Shown one piece after another: positions 20,918-30,457 of a stretch of 64,000 nt of DNA (positions within the stretch are counted from its first letter, which is position 1; the number at the start of each line of letters is the position of its first letter). Under the pieces are notes generated by a model. That model made no database searches. It was not told the DNA's origin and saw only the letters and a list, made by a program, of their open reading frames with translations. Source of the stretch: Bdellovibrionales bacterium (GTDB lineage: Bacteria > Bdellovibrionota > Bdellovibrionia > Bdellovibrionales > Bdellovibrionaceae); the NCBI GenBank assembly GCA_016713585.1, contig JADJOV010000011.1, forward strand, positions 72,302-136,301, given 5' to 3'. A program made the translations under genes and the position numbers.

Positions 20918-23219
20918 ATGACCATGATTCGAAAACTCTTTGTCCTTGGCGTTGCTCTCCTTCCAGGATGCTCGAATCTGCCCCACACTAGCATTCCAGT
21001 TTCTAGAGCTAGTGCTGGCTCTCCGGATTCAGAAACACTCAAGTGGATTCAACTTTGGCAGCAAATGCAAGGTCAGAATTCATTGGCACTTACGGAGACC
21101 CTTAACTGCAAGGCTGCGCGGACCTTGATGATGGAAGCCAACTTTCCACTTCGTGCCTTTGCAAAATCAAAATTTGAGATTGAGTGCCAAGGCATAAACA
21201 AGGGAGATGACCAGGATGACGGCCTCTGGCGACTGGATGTCCTTAGCTATTTCGCCCTAAAAACTCCAACTCTGACTGATGATGTGGCCTATTTTGAATT
21301 GCAATATAGACTGAGCCCCAGCCCCCAAGAACAAGAAGACGCCCTCCTCAAGCTGATTTATTTAAGTCGACAACTTCAGCAAGAGCAGCAGGCCAAGGAA
21401 TGGGAAGAAAAACTTTGGCAAATTTCGCCGAGATTGCAGCCGGGCGTCGAAGAAAATCTCAAAAGAAAGCCACTCCTGCGCTCACTCCCGCGAATAACTC
21501 CCTCGCAGTGGCTCATAATCGCCAAGGATTTTAGAGAACATCTTGATTATAAAAAAGCTATACAGTCTTATCAGAAAGCTCTCGCTGACAAAGAGCTTTC
21601 CTTGGAGAGCGGTTGGGAATTATATAAGCAACTCCGACAGACTTACAAATTATCCAGTCACAAAAAAATACAAATGCTTTCAACCTCAAGAAAGTGGAGT
21701 CTCTGGACAGAAACCGCTTTGCGCAAAAACCCAACTCAACTCTGGGTTGATCTCTATTTTGAAACCCAACTCACCCATGCCCGAGGACTCTGAACTGAAA
21801 AGAGACAGCAAGAATCACTCCGCGTTCTGAATCAAACAAAAGCGCTTTTGACCTCTTTCGCCCCTCGGACAGACCAGGGCAGACCTTTGCAATTTTCCTT
21901 AGCTGAAATTGATTTTATCTTTGCACGAATTCAAGAGCAAGATCACCACTATGATCGAGCCGTTGCCGCTTACGATTCAGCATTACTCAAACAACCAGAA
22001 AGTAAACTTCAAGAAAAGATTTTGTGGGCAAAAGCTTGGCTGTTGTACCGTCGAGAGAAATATTCGGAAGCCGCCTCAGCCTTGAAAGATCTCGTGCAAA
22101 CCTTCAAAAACAACAATAAAAATGAAATCCCCTCTTCACCGCAGACACCACCTCTCCCAGATAACCAACTTCAAAAAAAATCAGTCTCAAAAATGGCGAG
22201 CCCTCTATTGGCAGGCTCGAGCCAACGAGAAAATAAAACCTGGAGCGGGAAGAGAGCTTAATCTGGAGCTCATTGAAGATGATCCCTTGGGCTACTATGG
22301 CCTGATGGCACACAGAGATCTCCGCCATCCATTGCCACCTCTCCCCTCATTACCAAAAGACAAAGCAAACGAAGGCGAGTCGCTCTCTTCCAATAGCTTA
22401 CCAAAAACAGTTTCTCTTGATGCGCAATCATTAAATTTCTCTCTCTTGAGAAAGGCAGGCGTTCCACCAGAACTCCTTTCGGGCCTTGACTGGGGTCTAC
22501 GACTTCAAGAAAAAACACTAATAAAGATCTTTATTGCGCGAATAGAACGCGCCCTTGGTCCAACGAGTGCTCAAAGTTCCGAAACCCAGCTTGAATTCCT
22601 CAAGGCCCAAGCCATAGCTGGACTTTACCTACCTCTTTTTACAAAACTTTCCACTCTGGAAACACCTGATCGGCTCAAGCTTCTGAGCCAATCCCCGCAA
22701 CTGCTATTTCCTCAAATACGACCTGATTTGGTCGCTGAGATCACACGGGATTATCACTATTCACCATCGCTAGTTTATGCAATCACTCGCCAAGAGTCAG
22801 CCTTTGATCCACAGGCCAGAAGTGGAGCAGACGCTTTGGGTCTGATGCAACTCCTCCCCTCGATTGCGAAGCCTAGCGCTCTGGCCCTTGGCTTGCCGGT
22901 CAATAATCCACTTCTTCTCTTTGATCCAGAATACAATCTGAGAGTCGGAGCCAAAGAACTGCATCGACTTCTGGATTCCTGGAAGAATCAATACATCCCC
23001 GCTATTGCCTCTTATAATGCTGGCGAAAAAGTTGTTCGCGCCTGGATGAAGAAAAAATTTCGCCAAGATCCGCTCGAATTTATTGAAGAGATTCCCTACG
23101 AAGAAACTAGAAATTATGTCAAACTTGTACTTCGAAATTATACGTTTTACGAAAGACTTCGTAGCCTTGAACCTATTTTTTTGCATGAAAATCTCCTCAA
23201 ACTTAAAGGACCGCGGTAA
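20918..23219 (+). CDS. Soluble-type lytic transglycosylase lipoprotein (one in-frame TGA, one frameshift)
   Basis: Starts MTMIRKLFVLGVALLPGCSN (lipobox LPGC). About 450 residues of helical repeats (superhelical U/L domains, as in Slt70) precede the C-terminal SLT domain. There AITRQESAFDPQARSGADALG carries the catalytic Glu, followed by LGLMQLLP and IASYNAGEKVVRAW. It cleaves peptidoglycan glycan strands to 1,6-anhydro products. The reading frame is interrupted twice: TGA at 21791-21793 inside otherwise continuous coding (THARGL-stop-TEKRQQ, where Trp would fit), and a shift in the eight-A run at 22173-22180. Corrected length is about 766 residues. Confidence 0.88.
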
Positions 23220-23233
23220 AAAAATCTTCCGTC

Positions 23234-24552
23234 TTAGGGACCGTCTAAAAATAACTTGGACTTATGATCAGAAATTCCAGACCTTGCGACAATTGAAACA
23301 CTTATTGCAGCTAAAAACAAAAAGACAAATCTGTTCTTAGCAATGCTGAAATTCGATTCAGTCAGGGACCCAATACAAAAGCATAGCATCCCCGTCCAGG
23401 CCCCTAAAAGCAAACAATATTGAGGCGAGCTTTTTGACATCTTGAACAAAGCGACCAGACCACTCTTAAGAAGATAGAATAGAAAAAACAAATAGCAACT
23501 CAATCCCATAATTCCAGTTCCCGCCAAAAAATGTAAATACTGATTATGGGCATGGCCTCCGATCAACCAATCCACTCCTCTTTTCTTAAGATATTCTTCA
23601 ACGTGAACATTGTTTTGACTATAACCAATTCCAAACAAGGGATAATCTTTAAAAATTTCAAAATTGCTTTCCCAGTAAAGCAGTCTCTCATTGTTGCTCT
23701 GTGAGGCTGCATAAGATTGACTCAGGACTCTTTTTTGAACTTTCTCTGATCCAATAAACAGAAGCAGCATTGAAAAAATCAGAACAAAGGAAGTCTTTGC
23801 AAAAAATTTTACTCCCATAAAAAGGGAACCGACCAACAAAGCCACTACACAGCCCAGCCACACACCTCGTGTCATCGTCAGGATGACTAAGCCCATAGCC
23901 AGCAACGGAGTTAAAGCAAAAATTCCTCTCCATATAAACGAAGACCGATCTCTCGATTCAGAGCTAGGTCCGGCCATTCGAAAACCAGCAAACAATAAAA
24001 ACAAAGCTGCAGGCCCCATCGTATGAGCAAATGGCATTGAATGGTGAAAGAGCCCACCCGCTCGCGGGTCAAGATGGTAATTAATGAAAAACAAAGCCAT
24101 GTCGAGCACAGAAACAAACAAAAGAGCCAGTATTAAAGATTTAACAAACCCACTTATATGAGAAGTTTCCCATGGTACTTTTTAAACAAATAGACATAGC
24201 ACAAAAAACTAAACATCCACCGAAATTCCCAGAGATTCTTAGCAGCAACTTTCGCCTCAACAGGCGCGCCATAAACAAAGCCAAGCATCAGCGCGCCAAT
24301 CCATATTGGCCAAAGAAAATAGATTCGCACAGAGGTCAAAAGATGCCTAAATTCACCTTCTCTGAAAGCGATACAAATGGCAGTTATGACCAGTAAGAAA
24401 TCGGCAAGGTCCATCAAGGATTGGGCAGTATGTATGGCCACCCAAAAAAACAAAATAAGTCCGAATATTCGCCGTCCCAACATGGGACCCAGTTTCCGTG
24501 ACCTGAAGGGCATCTGACAACAGTTTCTTGTCTGCCCGACGCGGCAGCTCAT
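23234..24552 (-). CDS. O-antigen ligase/polymerase family membrane protein (single frameshift)
   Basis: About ten hydrophobic segments spread over two frames joined near 24170 (CATGGGAAAC), giving FKKYHGETSHISGFV. The large periplasmic loop contains LFGIGYSQNNVHVEEYLKKRG and then HAHNQYLHFLAGTGIMGL, the conserved Wzy_C/WaaL signature with the essential His. Such proteins join undecaprenyl-linked O-antigen to lipid A core, or polymerise it. The first ATG is three bases after the stop of the upstream methyltransferase; ATGs at 24510 and 24483 are alternative starts. Ligase versus polymerase cannot be decided. Confidence 0.82.
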
Positions 24553-24555
24553 GAC

Positions 24556-25590
24556 TTAGTCCACTCGCTTGAACAATCCAAAAATCTCATGCCCATATCT
24601 AAATTTTGGATTAATTTTTATCCAAAAATTATGCTTTAAATATGAATATAAAAACGTCATCAAAGGAAATTTCCCACTGATATACCATTCTTTCCGAAGA
24701 ATTTCATTCTTGGGCTGAGTCCGTGGATTTTCCTTCGCTCTGCCAAAAGAAATCATACTTGCAGCATCTTTTTTCGTTGATTGGGTTGACCATGTTAAAA
24801 TATTTTTCCAGCCCTTGCCTTTTACGAAATTTTTGAATTGATATGTATAATATTCAATGGGCAAGAAGCCGCTCGTTTGCAGAAACAGCTTTAAGCCTTG
24901 CCCATCAAAGTAATTTACATGATTGATCAGAAGCTCAGATCTTTTTTCAAAAGATCCTGGCACATTTTATGTCCCCAATAATCTTCATGTCCATTTGGGG
25001 TTAGGAAATGAAAAACCGCCCACACACAAGAGTTTTTTGACATTCACAATCATTCGGCCAACATCTGAAACATGCTCAATGATGTCTCTTGCAATAATCA
25101 AATCATAGACGCCTTCTGTTTCAACCTTGAAATCATCAGCCAAAGATTTAATCGTGTTATAGCCATGTTCATGTTTATTAAAATCCAAAACCGCCTGAAC
25201 GACATCAACAACGGTGATTTTCACGGTTGGAAAAACAAACTTAATTCCTTCCAAAAAGTAACCAGAACCCGGTCCAAATTCTAAAATATTTTGCGGACAG
25301 ATATTCTTTAACTTCAAAGAATATCCAAAGACCACTCCTCTTCTGAAGTTTCTGATCATATTCCGTTTCTGTTCTTTGGGGCTAATTTCAATTTGCTCTT
25401 TATAAAAATAGGCTTCACACCCCACCTCTTGATTTTCAATTGAGAGCATTGGATCAAGTTGTGAAAGCCTACAGCTATCGCATTTTACAAGGTTGGAGGT
25501 TTGCAAATTCCAGTAATCAATTAACGCAAGAAGGGTGCCTTCTCGAGACTGACAAATTCGACAGGGTTCCTCTCTATGAATCTTTTGCAT
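24556..25590 (-). CDS. Class I SAM-dependent methyltransferase with zinc-ribbon N-terminus (single frameshift)
   Basis: Begins with CRICQS and, 27 residues on, CDSCRL, a four-Cys zinc-binding head common in sugar or cell-surface methyltransferases. The SAM-binding domain shows ILEFGPGSGYFL (motif I), KITVVDVVQAV and DLIIARDIIEHVSD. The frame breaks between 24985 and 24965 (VGGFSFPNPKWT-stop should read VGGFFHFLTPNGHEDYWG). The C-terminal 135 residues resume as LLINHVNYFDGQGLKLFL, typical of Methyltransf_23-like proteins. Neighbouring the O-antigen ligase, it probably modifies a lipopolysaccharide sugar. Confidence 0.78.
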
Positions 25591-25636
25591 CGAAGAATCC
25601 TACTTTCTCTATCCACCATGAGCAAGCTGATTGTCT

Positions 25637-25961
25637 TTAGAATAAGCTGTCCCCGGAGTGTAGCACCTTTTCGGCAAAAGCTAGCGTCAGTGTTGAGAAT
25701 AGAAAAACGACATGGATAATGATTTGCCATTTAACCTGCTCAGGGTCTTTTTTAGTGATGTCGATGAATGACTTTAACAAATGAATACCTGAGATCCCCA
25801 CCAATGCTCCTGCGAGCTTCACCTTGAGAGTTCCAGCATTAATTTTTTCGAGCCAATCAGGTCGATCTTCATGCTTTTCCAGCTGGATCCGACTGACAAA
25901 AGTCGCATAACCGCCAATGAATACCTTCGAATATGCTCTCAATACGTTTCATCGGAGTCAT
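25637..25961 (-). pseudogene. TIGR00645/UPF0114 (YqhA-like) membrane protein with internal deletion
   Basis: The C-terminal 90 residues match the YqhA family closely: GGYATFVSRIQLEKHEDRP, then LAGALVGISGIHLLKSFID, then WQIIIHVVFLFSTLTLAF. The family is about 165 residues with three or four helices. Here the first ATG (25961, after AAAGGAATT) reads MTPMKRIESIFEG, the expected N-terminus, but the family's next 60 or so residues are missing and the two parts are out of frame with each other. The gene has lost its first two membrane segments. The family's role is unknown. Confidence 0.75.
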
Positions 25962-26029
25962 AGACCAGAATTCCTTTCGTCAAATATGCAAATCGTCCTT
26001 CGTTTTTCACTGACTATCAGTGAATCTCA

Positions 26030-26296
26030 CTAACCTTTATCCATCGAATGTGTCACATCGCGAAGGCCCCGTTCATCAGAATTTGGCTCGGACATTCTGG
26101 CTCTTGACCCACGACTCTTAACTTTCCAAATAAGCACAACCATCACAAATATTGGCAGAATAGCCCACCAGAACCCGCGGGCGCCGACGGCAATTGCTTG
26201 TATTAGTCGAACAACAACCGGCGAGAATCTAATCAACACAACCGCCAAAACAATGATTAATATTGTTCGGAGAACTCCACCTCGGCGCTCTTTCAT
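26030..26296 (-). CDS. Small membrane protein downstream of prohibitin
   Basis: 88 residues from ATG 26296 (MKERRGGVLRTILIIVLAVV). Two hydrophobic segments (about 10-28 and 42-60) flank a short loop, then a basic and polar tail rich in R, S, D and E. Its ATG overlaps the TGA of the prohibitin gene (ATGA), so it is translated with it. The frame extends upstream to 26386 but that part only shadows the prohibitin gene. Likely an inner-membrane partner of the SPFH protein; unknown family. Confidence 0.7.
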   Translation of the reverse strand: MKERRGGVLRTILIIVLAVVLIRFSPVVVRLIQAIAVGARGFWWAILPIFVMVVLIWKVKSRGSRARMSEPNSDERGLRDVTHSMDKG

Positions 26297-27129
26297 TGTG
26301 TCTTGAGATTTCCTATTGGAAGCAAAATATTGGCGCCGCCAGATCCTCCACCTCCGCCAATAACTAAGGGTGAAATCCCATTCCATTTCTCCACAATCTG
26401 TAGCTGAACTAATCCGGGATTATCTTGAACCGCACGACCACGAACGCGAATAGCCTCAGCCTCTCCCTTAGCACGAATAACCGCCGTTTGAGCTTCGATT
26501 TCAGCTTTAGCTTGGGTAAACTTGGCCTTTGCAGCTTCTTGCTCCTGGACCATCTTCGCTTCAATTGCTGTCTCAAGCTCTTTAGAAAGAGCCACGTTCT
26601 GAATGACCACATCCTCAATAACTAGAAGATCGCCGACTTTTGCCCTGGCTCCTTCGAGAGTCTTCCCCTTGACCTCTTCACGCTTTTTTACGATTTGCTC
26701 AGCGCTCTGCAGTGCAGTCACCTCTTTGAGTGCTTCGCTAACTCGTGGCGAAATCAAGCTATCAAAGGGATCACCAGAATAATCACGAAACATCTTCACA
26801 ATCATACTTTCTGGAATTCGATAGAGCACCCTCAATTCAACTGCAATCTGCTGCAAATCCGACGAATAACAATCAGTTTTCGAAACGGCGGTCTGCTGGC
26901 GCACAGAAATCGGAACAACAGTTGTCACGAAAGGAAGCTTGAAACCAAGGCCCTCTGGCGCAAAGACAGGAGAAACTTTTCCCATCGTAACTAGCACGCC
27001 ACGATGTCCGGGAGGAATGACAAACGTGCTCCCAAACATTAGAATACCCACAATGCCAATGATAGATGCAGTAACGACTAAATTCATATTTTGCTTAAGA
27101 TTTCTAACAAACTCATCCGACGGATCCAC
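26293..27129 (-). CDS. Prohibitin/SPFH-domain membrane protein
   Basis: 278 residues. One N-terminal transmembrane helix (about 16-37) is followed by the SPFH domain: PPGHRGVLVTMGKVSPVFAP, GLGFKLPFVTTVVPISVR, and LRVLYRIPESMIVKMFRD. A long Ala/Glu/Lys coiled coil follows (ETAIEAKMVQEQEAAKAKFT, QAKAEIEAQ), then a glycine-rich loop and ILLPIGNL. Prohibitin-type proteins form large ring assemblies on membranes and often modulate FtsH-type proteases. It is the first gene of a two-gene operon with the small membrane protein. The upstream region has a GGAG-like site (AGAGGAGAT) before the ATG. Confidence 0.92.
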   Translation of the reverse strand: MDPSDEFVRNLKQNMNLVVTASIIGIVGILMFGSTFVIPPGHRGVLVTMGKVSPVFAPEGLGFKLPFVTTVVPISVRQQTAVSKTDCYSSDLQQIAVELRVLYRIPESMIVKMFRDYSGDPFDSLISPRVSEALKEVTALQSAEQIVKKREEVKGKTLEGARAKVGDLLVIEDVVIQNVALSKELETAIEAKMVQEQEAAKAKFTQAKAEIEAQTAVIRAKGEAEAIRVRGRAVQDNPGLVQLQIVEKWNGISPLVIGGGGGSGGANILLPIGNLKTQ

Positions 27130-27348
27130 TTTTATCTCCTCTGTAGCTATTAAAGTCGCTAGGTACTTTTGTTTCTACGATCTATGCTTCTAACAGTTAT
27201 CATTGAACCCAATATAATTTAAAATGCAAAAAATTAGCTCCTTAAAACAAGAGCGCTTCTTATATGCGAGCTTCAAAAGGGAGTAAAGGACTATGTCAGC
27301 AAACAGGTCAGCAGGAGGATTCACTTCTCGTCATTGCGTTAGCCGCAT

Positions 27349-27447
27349 CTAGACAATTTTTTTGGCGAAACACTTCCCAACTTGCGCAACCTCTTTGGAT
27401 TCAACTTCAACCATAAATCCAGGAAAAATCCTACGCAAAGGCCGCAT
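27349..27447 (-). CDS. Possible 32-residue small protein after the UPF0178 gene
   Basis: The ATG at 27445-27447 directly follows the TGA of the UPF0178 gene with no spacer. The short frame reads MRPLRRIFPGFMVEVESKEV and then AQVGKCFAKKIV before TAG. The composition is protein-like (alternating hydrophobic and charged residues), and the start-on-stop position would allow coupled translation. It could also be the relic C-terminus of a lost gene. No family recognised. Confidence 0.3.
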   Translation of the reverse strand: MRPLRRIFPGFMVEVESKEVAQVGKCFAKKIV

Positions 27448-27927
27448 TCACTTCTTTGAGAGTATTTTCACTGGAGGTGGTTGGCGTTTAATATTTTGAA
27501 TAATTTGATCCAATTTGCCCAGAAACTGGGAACGATGATTCTTTTGCATTGGACTCGGTCCCCCACGAATTTCACCAAAGGCCCTTAAATTTTTCATGAA
27601 CTCACGATTAGCCAAAGCTGAACCAATATTATCTTCTGTGAACTCTTCGCCTTTTGTTCCAAGCACTCGAGCCTGATTCATCAAACATCTCTCTGCCAGC
27701 AGAATATCGGCGGTGATCACGATATCTCCAGGCCCGCAGTGGGTGACAATCCAGTCGTCTGCAGCATCAAACCCCCCAGAAACCACGACCATTTGAATCC
27801 GCTCATCCACCGGAACCTGGATGCCTTTGTTGGCAACGAGAAAGACTTTGAGCTGATACCGTGTCGCAACTTTAAATGTTTCTTCGCGAACAGGACAGCC
27901 ATCGGCATCAATATAAACATCAAGCAT
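27448..27927 (-). CDS. UPF0178 (YaiI/YqxD) family protein
   Basis: 159 residues from ATG 27927, which has GGAGG eight bases upstream; an earlier in-frame start at 27942 lacks one. The N-terminus MLDVYIDADGCPVREE is diagnostic, with Asp7, Asp9 and Cys11. It is followed by VVSGGFDAADDWIV, GDIVITADILLAERCL and GEIRGGPSPMQKNHRSQF. The fold is PIN-like, with clustered acidic residues suggesting a nuclease, but no activity is established for the family. Intact and of standard length. Confidence 0.93.
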   Translation of the reverse strand: MLDVYIDADGCPVREETFKVATRYQLKVFLVANKGIQVPVDERIQMVVVSGGFDAADDWIVTHCGPGDIVITADILLAERCLMNQARVLGTKGEEFTEDNIGSALANREFMKNLRAFGEIRGGPSPMQKNHRSQFLGKLDQIIQNIKRQPPPVKILSKK

Positions 27928-28203
27928 CAGGTCAACCTCCACTGAGTCGCTTCAAATGTAAAAGGGAAATTGTCACTCCGTCAAAAAGTTTTAACCAAAC
28001 GTGCGGCATTACCCAGATTGAAAACCCTAAACGAAACCAAAAAAACAAAAGGGAAGCCGGCCTATGGCAAACTTTTAGACAGTCTTGGAAAAAATTCCGA
28101 CTATGGTATTTATTATCACATGCCCAACACTTTTCTGGTATCATCACGCTCATTCGATTCCAATATTAGTGGTAACCATAATGCAAACAAAAAGGAACAG
28201 ACT

Positions 28204-28713
28204 ATGTCATTTTTAAACATTCCTAAAGAAATAAGAAAATCAAGAATTGCGACAAAGGTGGCTTTGCTTCTTTCTCTGGGGCTTGCCATAACCTTACCAG
28301 CCCAAGCAACTGAGGTCTCTGTCAAAGGCTTGGTCTATTCGACAACTAACTGCAATTATGCATCAACCTTTGATGCTAAATTGGCGGTGAGATATGAAAA
28401 TAAGGAGCTCCCTTCAGGTGCTCAAATGATAGTTCAGTATAAATTTGATGGCAACTTTGGTGGAGAGGATATGAAGTACCTCAGAGTCCAATCGTTAAAG
28501 ACAGCCGGTGACTATGTCTGGGAAGCTCAACTCCCAACAACACAAGTCGCCAGCAGAGGAGGCTATGCTTTTGATAGAATAGAATTCTCTTTCACAATTA
28601 TCGGAGAAGATGGCGAAACTCAATCTAACACCTACATAGCCAGCTTCAGACCTGGAGAGATTGCTTGTTCGTCTGATGGAGCTCTCAAAGAGTTGCCTGT
28701 CGCTATCAAGTAA
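28204..28713 (+). CDS. Secreted protein of unknown function
   Basis: 169 residues from ATG 28204, preceded by AAAAGGAACAG. The signal peptide is unusually long (about 36 residues: a charged MSFLNIPKEIRKSRIATK head, then a hydrophobic core and AQA). The mature part is a beta-sandwich-like domain with two cysteines (NCNYAS and IACSSD). Its strands (AQMIVQYKFDG, FDRIEFSFTIIGEDGET) look like an Ig- or carbohydrate-binding-like fold. Single gene upstream of the hairpin-rich leader of the PhnDCE operon. I do not recognise the family. Confidence 0.72.
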   Translation: MSFLNIPKEIRKSRIATKVALLLSLGLAITLPAQATEVSVKGLVYSTTNCNYASTFDAKLAVRYENKELPSGAQMIVQYKFDGNFGGEDMKYLRVQSLKTAGDYVWEAQLPTTQVASRGGYAFDRIEFSFTIIGEDGETQSNTYIASFRPGEIACSSDGALKELPVAIK

Positions 28714-28962
28714 ACCAAAAGCCAGCATAGTGCGCACGACGCTTCCAGATCCCGGAGGAAGCGCCAGCTCCCTGAGCTGCAACGGACAGCGGTGGGGGCA
28801 CCTGAGAGACACCCCCGCCATGAGCTCATTGACCATTGTTCCTTCCTTCCTGTTTATCATCTCACTTTCAATTGTCTGTGCTATCTTGAAATCCTTTCAC
28901 ATTTCGGAACAATTCCAATTATGTTGATTCAAAATGGGCATGAACCAAAAAAGGGAGTTGTG
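28714..28962 (+). ncRNA. Hairpin-rich leader, candidate structured RNA upstream of phnD
   Basis: Within about 90 bases there are three successive perfect or near-perfect hairpins. GCTTCC/GGAAGC pairs across 28741-28762. CAGCTC-cct-GAGCTG lies at 28765-28779. GGTGGGGG pairs with CCCCCGCC at 28791-28798 and 28812-28819 with one G-U pair. A palindrome GTGCGCAC lies just 5' and ATGAGCTCAT just 3'. There is no T-run after the last stem, so it is not a plain terminator. It could be a riboswitch, a processed RNA, or the 3' structure of the preceding gene. No known class recognised. Confidence 0.4.
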
Positions 28963-29853
28963 ATGAAGAGTTTTTTAATTCCGGCTTTAGCTTTGGCTTT
29001 TTCTGCGCAGGTTGTTTTTGCAGAAACATCATCTGCGCCTTTGGTTTTCTCTTTTCAAAAACAGAAGAATCCTGAGGATCTTAAAAAATCTTCATCAACA
29101 ATGAGCGAACAGCTTTCTAAAAAATTAAATCACAAGATTGAGGTTTTAATCCCGACGTCTTATGGAACTACCGCCCAAGGTCTGATTTCAAACAAAGTGC
29201 ACGTGGCCTACATGGATTCCCTGCCCTTCATCTTGGCATCAAAGGAGACAGGGTTAGATATTATCGCCGTTGAAAAACGTAATAATAAGACACAGTATGA
29301 CTCCATATTTATCGTTAAAAAGGATTCGTTGATTAAATCATTGAAAGATCTAAAGGGAAAAAAAATGGCGTTCGCGTCACAAACTTCGACTTCTGGGTAC
29401 TTGTTTCCATTCAAAAGGCTTCTTGAGGAAAAACTACTCAGCATCCCACAAGATCTTAATAACTTTTTCTCTCACATTCTTTATGCTGGCGGATACGACA
29501 AAGCGATGCTTGCCGTATTGAATGGTCAAGCTGATGCCGCGGCGGTCAGTGATTACGCATTTGAAGGCGCAAAAGCTGATCTGTATTTAACTGCGGATCA
29601 ACGTAATAAACTTAGGATCTTAACTCGCACCCCAGGCGTACCGACACATTTAATTGCTGTTTCTAAAGTCGTTCCAGAAGCATTGCGCGCACAAATTCAA
29701 AAAGCGCTTCTTGAAATCGCTAATGAAAATCCAGATATGTTATCAAGTGTATATGGCGCAGCTCAATTGGTTAAGCCTCAAGGCGAGCACACGAGAGGAA
29801 CAGCTGAGGCTCTGACCCAAACAGGCCTGACACCATCTGAATTTGTCAAATAG
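28963..29853 (+). CDS. phnD: PhnD-type phosphonate/phosphite ABC substrate-binding protein
   Basis: 296 residues from ATG 28963, with AAGGGAG upstream. The signal peptide is MKSFLIPALALAFSAQVVFA. The mature protein has the PhnD/SsuA-like periplasmic-binding fold: LSKKLNHKIEVLIPTSYGTT, KVHVAYMDSLPFILA, LKGKKMAFASQTSTSGYLFP (ligand-contact loop) and GQADAAAVSDYAFEG. It captures phosphonate, phosphite or a related anion and delivers it to the permease. It ends five bases before the ATPase gene. No C-P lyase or phosphonatase gene is present nearby, so the substrate may be something else. Confidence 0.88.
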   Translation: MKSFLIPALALAFSAQVVFAETSSAPLVFSFQKQKNPEDLKKSSSTMSEQLSKKLNHKIEVLIPTSYGTTAQGLISNKVHVAYMDSLPFILASKETGLDIIAVEKRNNKTQYDSIFIVKKDSLIKSLKDLKGKKMAFASQTSTSGYLFPFKRLLEEKLLSIPQDLNNFFSHILYAGGYDKAMLAVLNGQADAAAVSDYAFEGAKADLYLTADQRNKLRILTRTPGVPTHLIAVSKVVPEALRAQIQKALLEIANENPDMLSSVYGAAQLVKPQGEHTRGTAEALTQTGLTPSEFVK

Positions 29854-29857
29854 CCCA

Positions 29858-30457
29858 ATGGCCCTTATCTTCAGCGCACCGAGTATCCAGTTTAACTATT
29901 CATCTGATCCTCAAGATTCTTTTCTTCATCTTCAAGATCTTCGAATTCACACAGCCGACCGAGTTCTCCTTGTTGGCCAGTCGGGTTCGGGCAAAACAAC
30001 TTTGCTACGAATTATTGAAGGCTCACTGCAACCACAAAAATCCATAATTGAAAAACGTGGGAAAGCCGCCCTAATCTATCAGGACTTTCGTTTGATTGCT
30101 GATCGATCTGTTTTGCAAAATGTACTGAGTGGGGCGTTAGGCGATCTAAAGCCTTTTCAAATTCAATTTTCGGACTCGCAAATAACGCGTGCCACTGATC
30201 TTGTGCGCGAACTCGGTCTTGAAGCTTTTCTTTATCAGAAAGTGGCACACCTATCAGGCGGACAGAAGCAACGGGTTGCGATCGCTCGAGCACTGATGCG
30301 CGAACCTGAAATTCTTTTAGCAGATGAGTGTTTTAACCAGCTTGATAAAAAGACCGCTGAAAGTATTTTTGAATTGATTTCCACATTACAAGAAACATAT
30401 GGATTTGCTTTCGTGCTCTCCCAACATGATGGCAAGATTCCGGAGACCTTTTTATAA
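29858..30457 (+). CDS. phnC: PhnC-type ABC transporter ATPase
   Basis: 199 residues from ATG 29858; a TTG at 29843 overlapping phnD is an alternative. Walker A is GQSGSGKTT, the Q-loop region is LIYQDFRL, the ABC signature is LSGGQKQRVAIARAL and Walker B is EILLADE. It is shorter than most PhnC proteins (about 240-260) but has all catalytic motifs; the missing part is at the C-terminus after the switch His (LSQHD). It energises the PhnE permease and overlaps its start by 32 bases. Confidence 0.88.
   Translation: MALIFSAPSIQFNYSSDPQDSFLHLQDLRIHTADRVLLVGQSGSGKTTLLRIIEGSLQPQKSIIEKRGKAALIYQDFRLIADRSVLQNVLSGALGDLKPFQIQFSDSQITRATDLVRELGLEAFLYQKVAHLSGGQKQRVAIARALMREPEILLADECFNQLDKKTAESIFELISTLQETYGFAFVLSQHDGKIPETFL

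Noticed and set aside
28791..28819. GC-rich hairpin as a rho-independent terminator for the 28204 gene
   Set aside because: The stem is followed by ATGAGCTCAT rather than a T-run; listed instead as part of a possible structured RNA.
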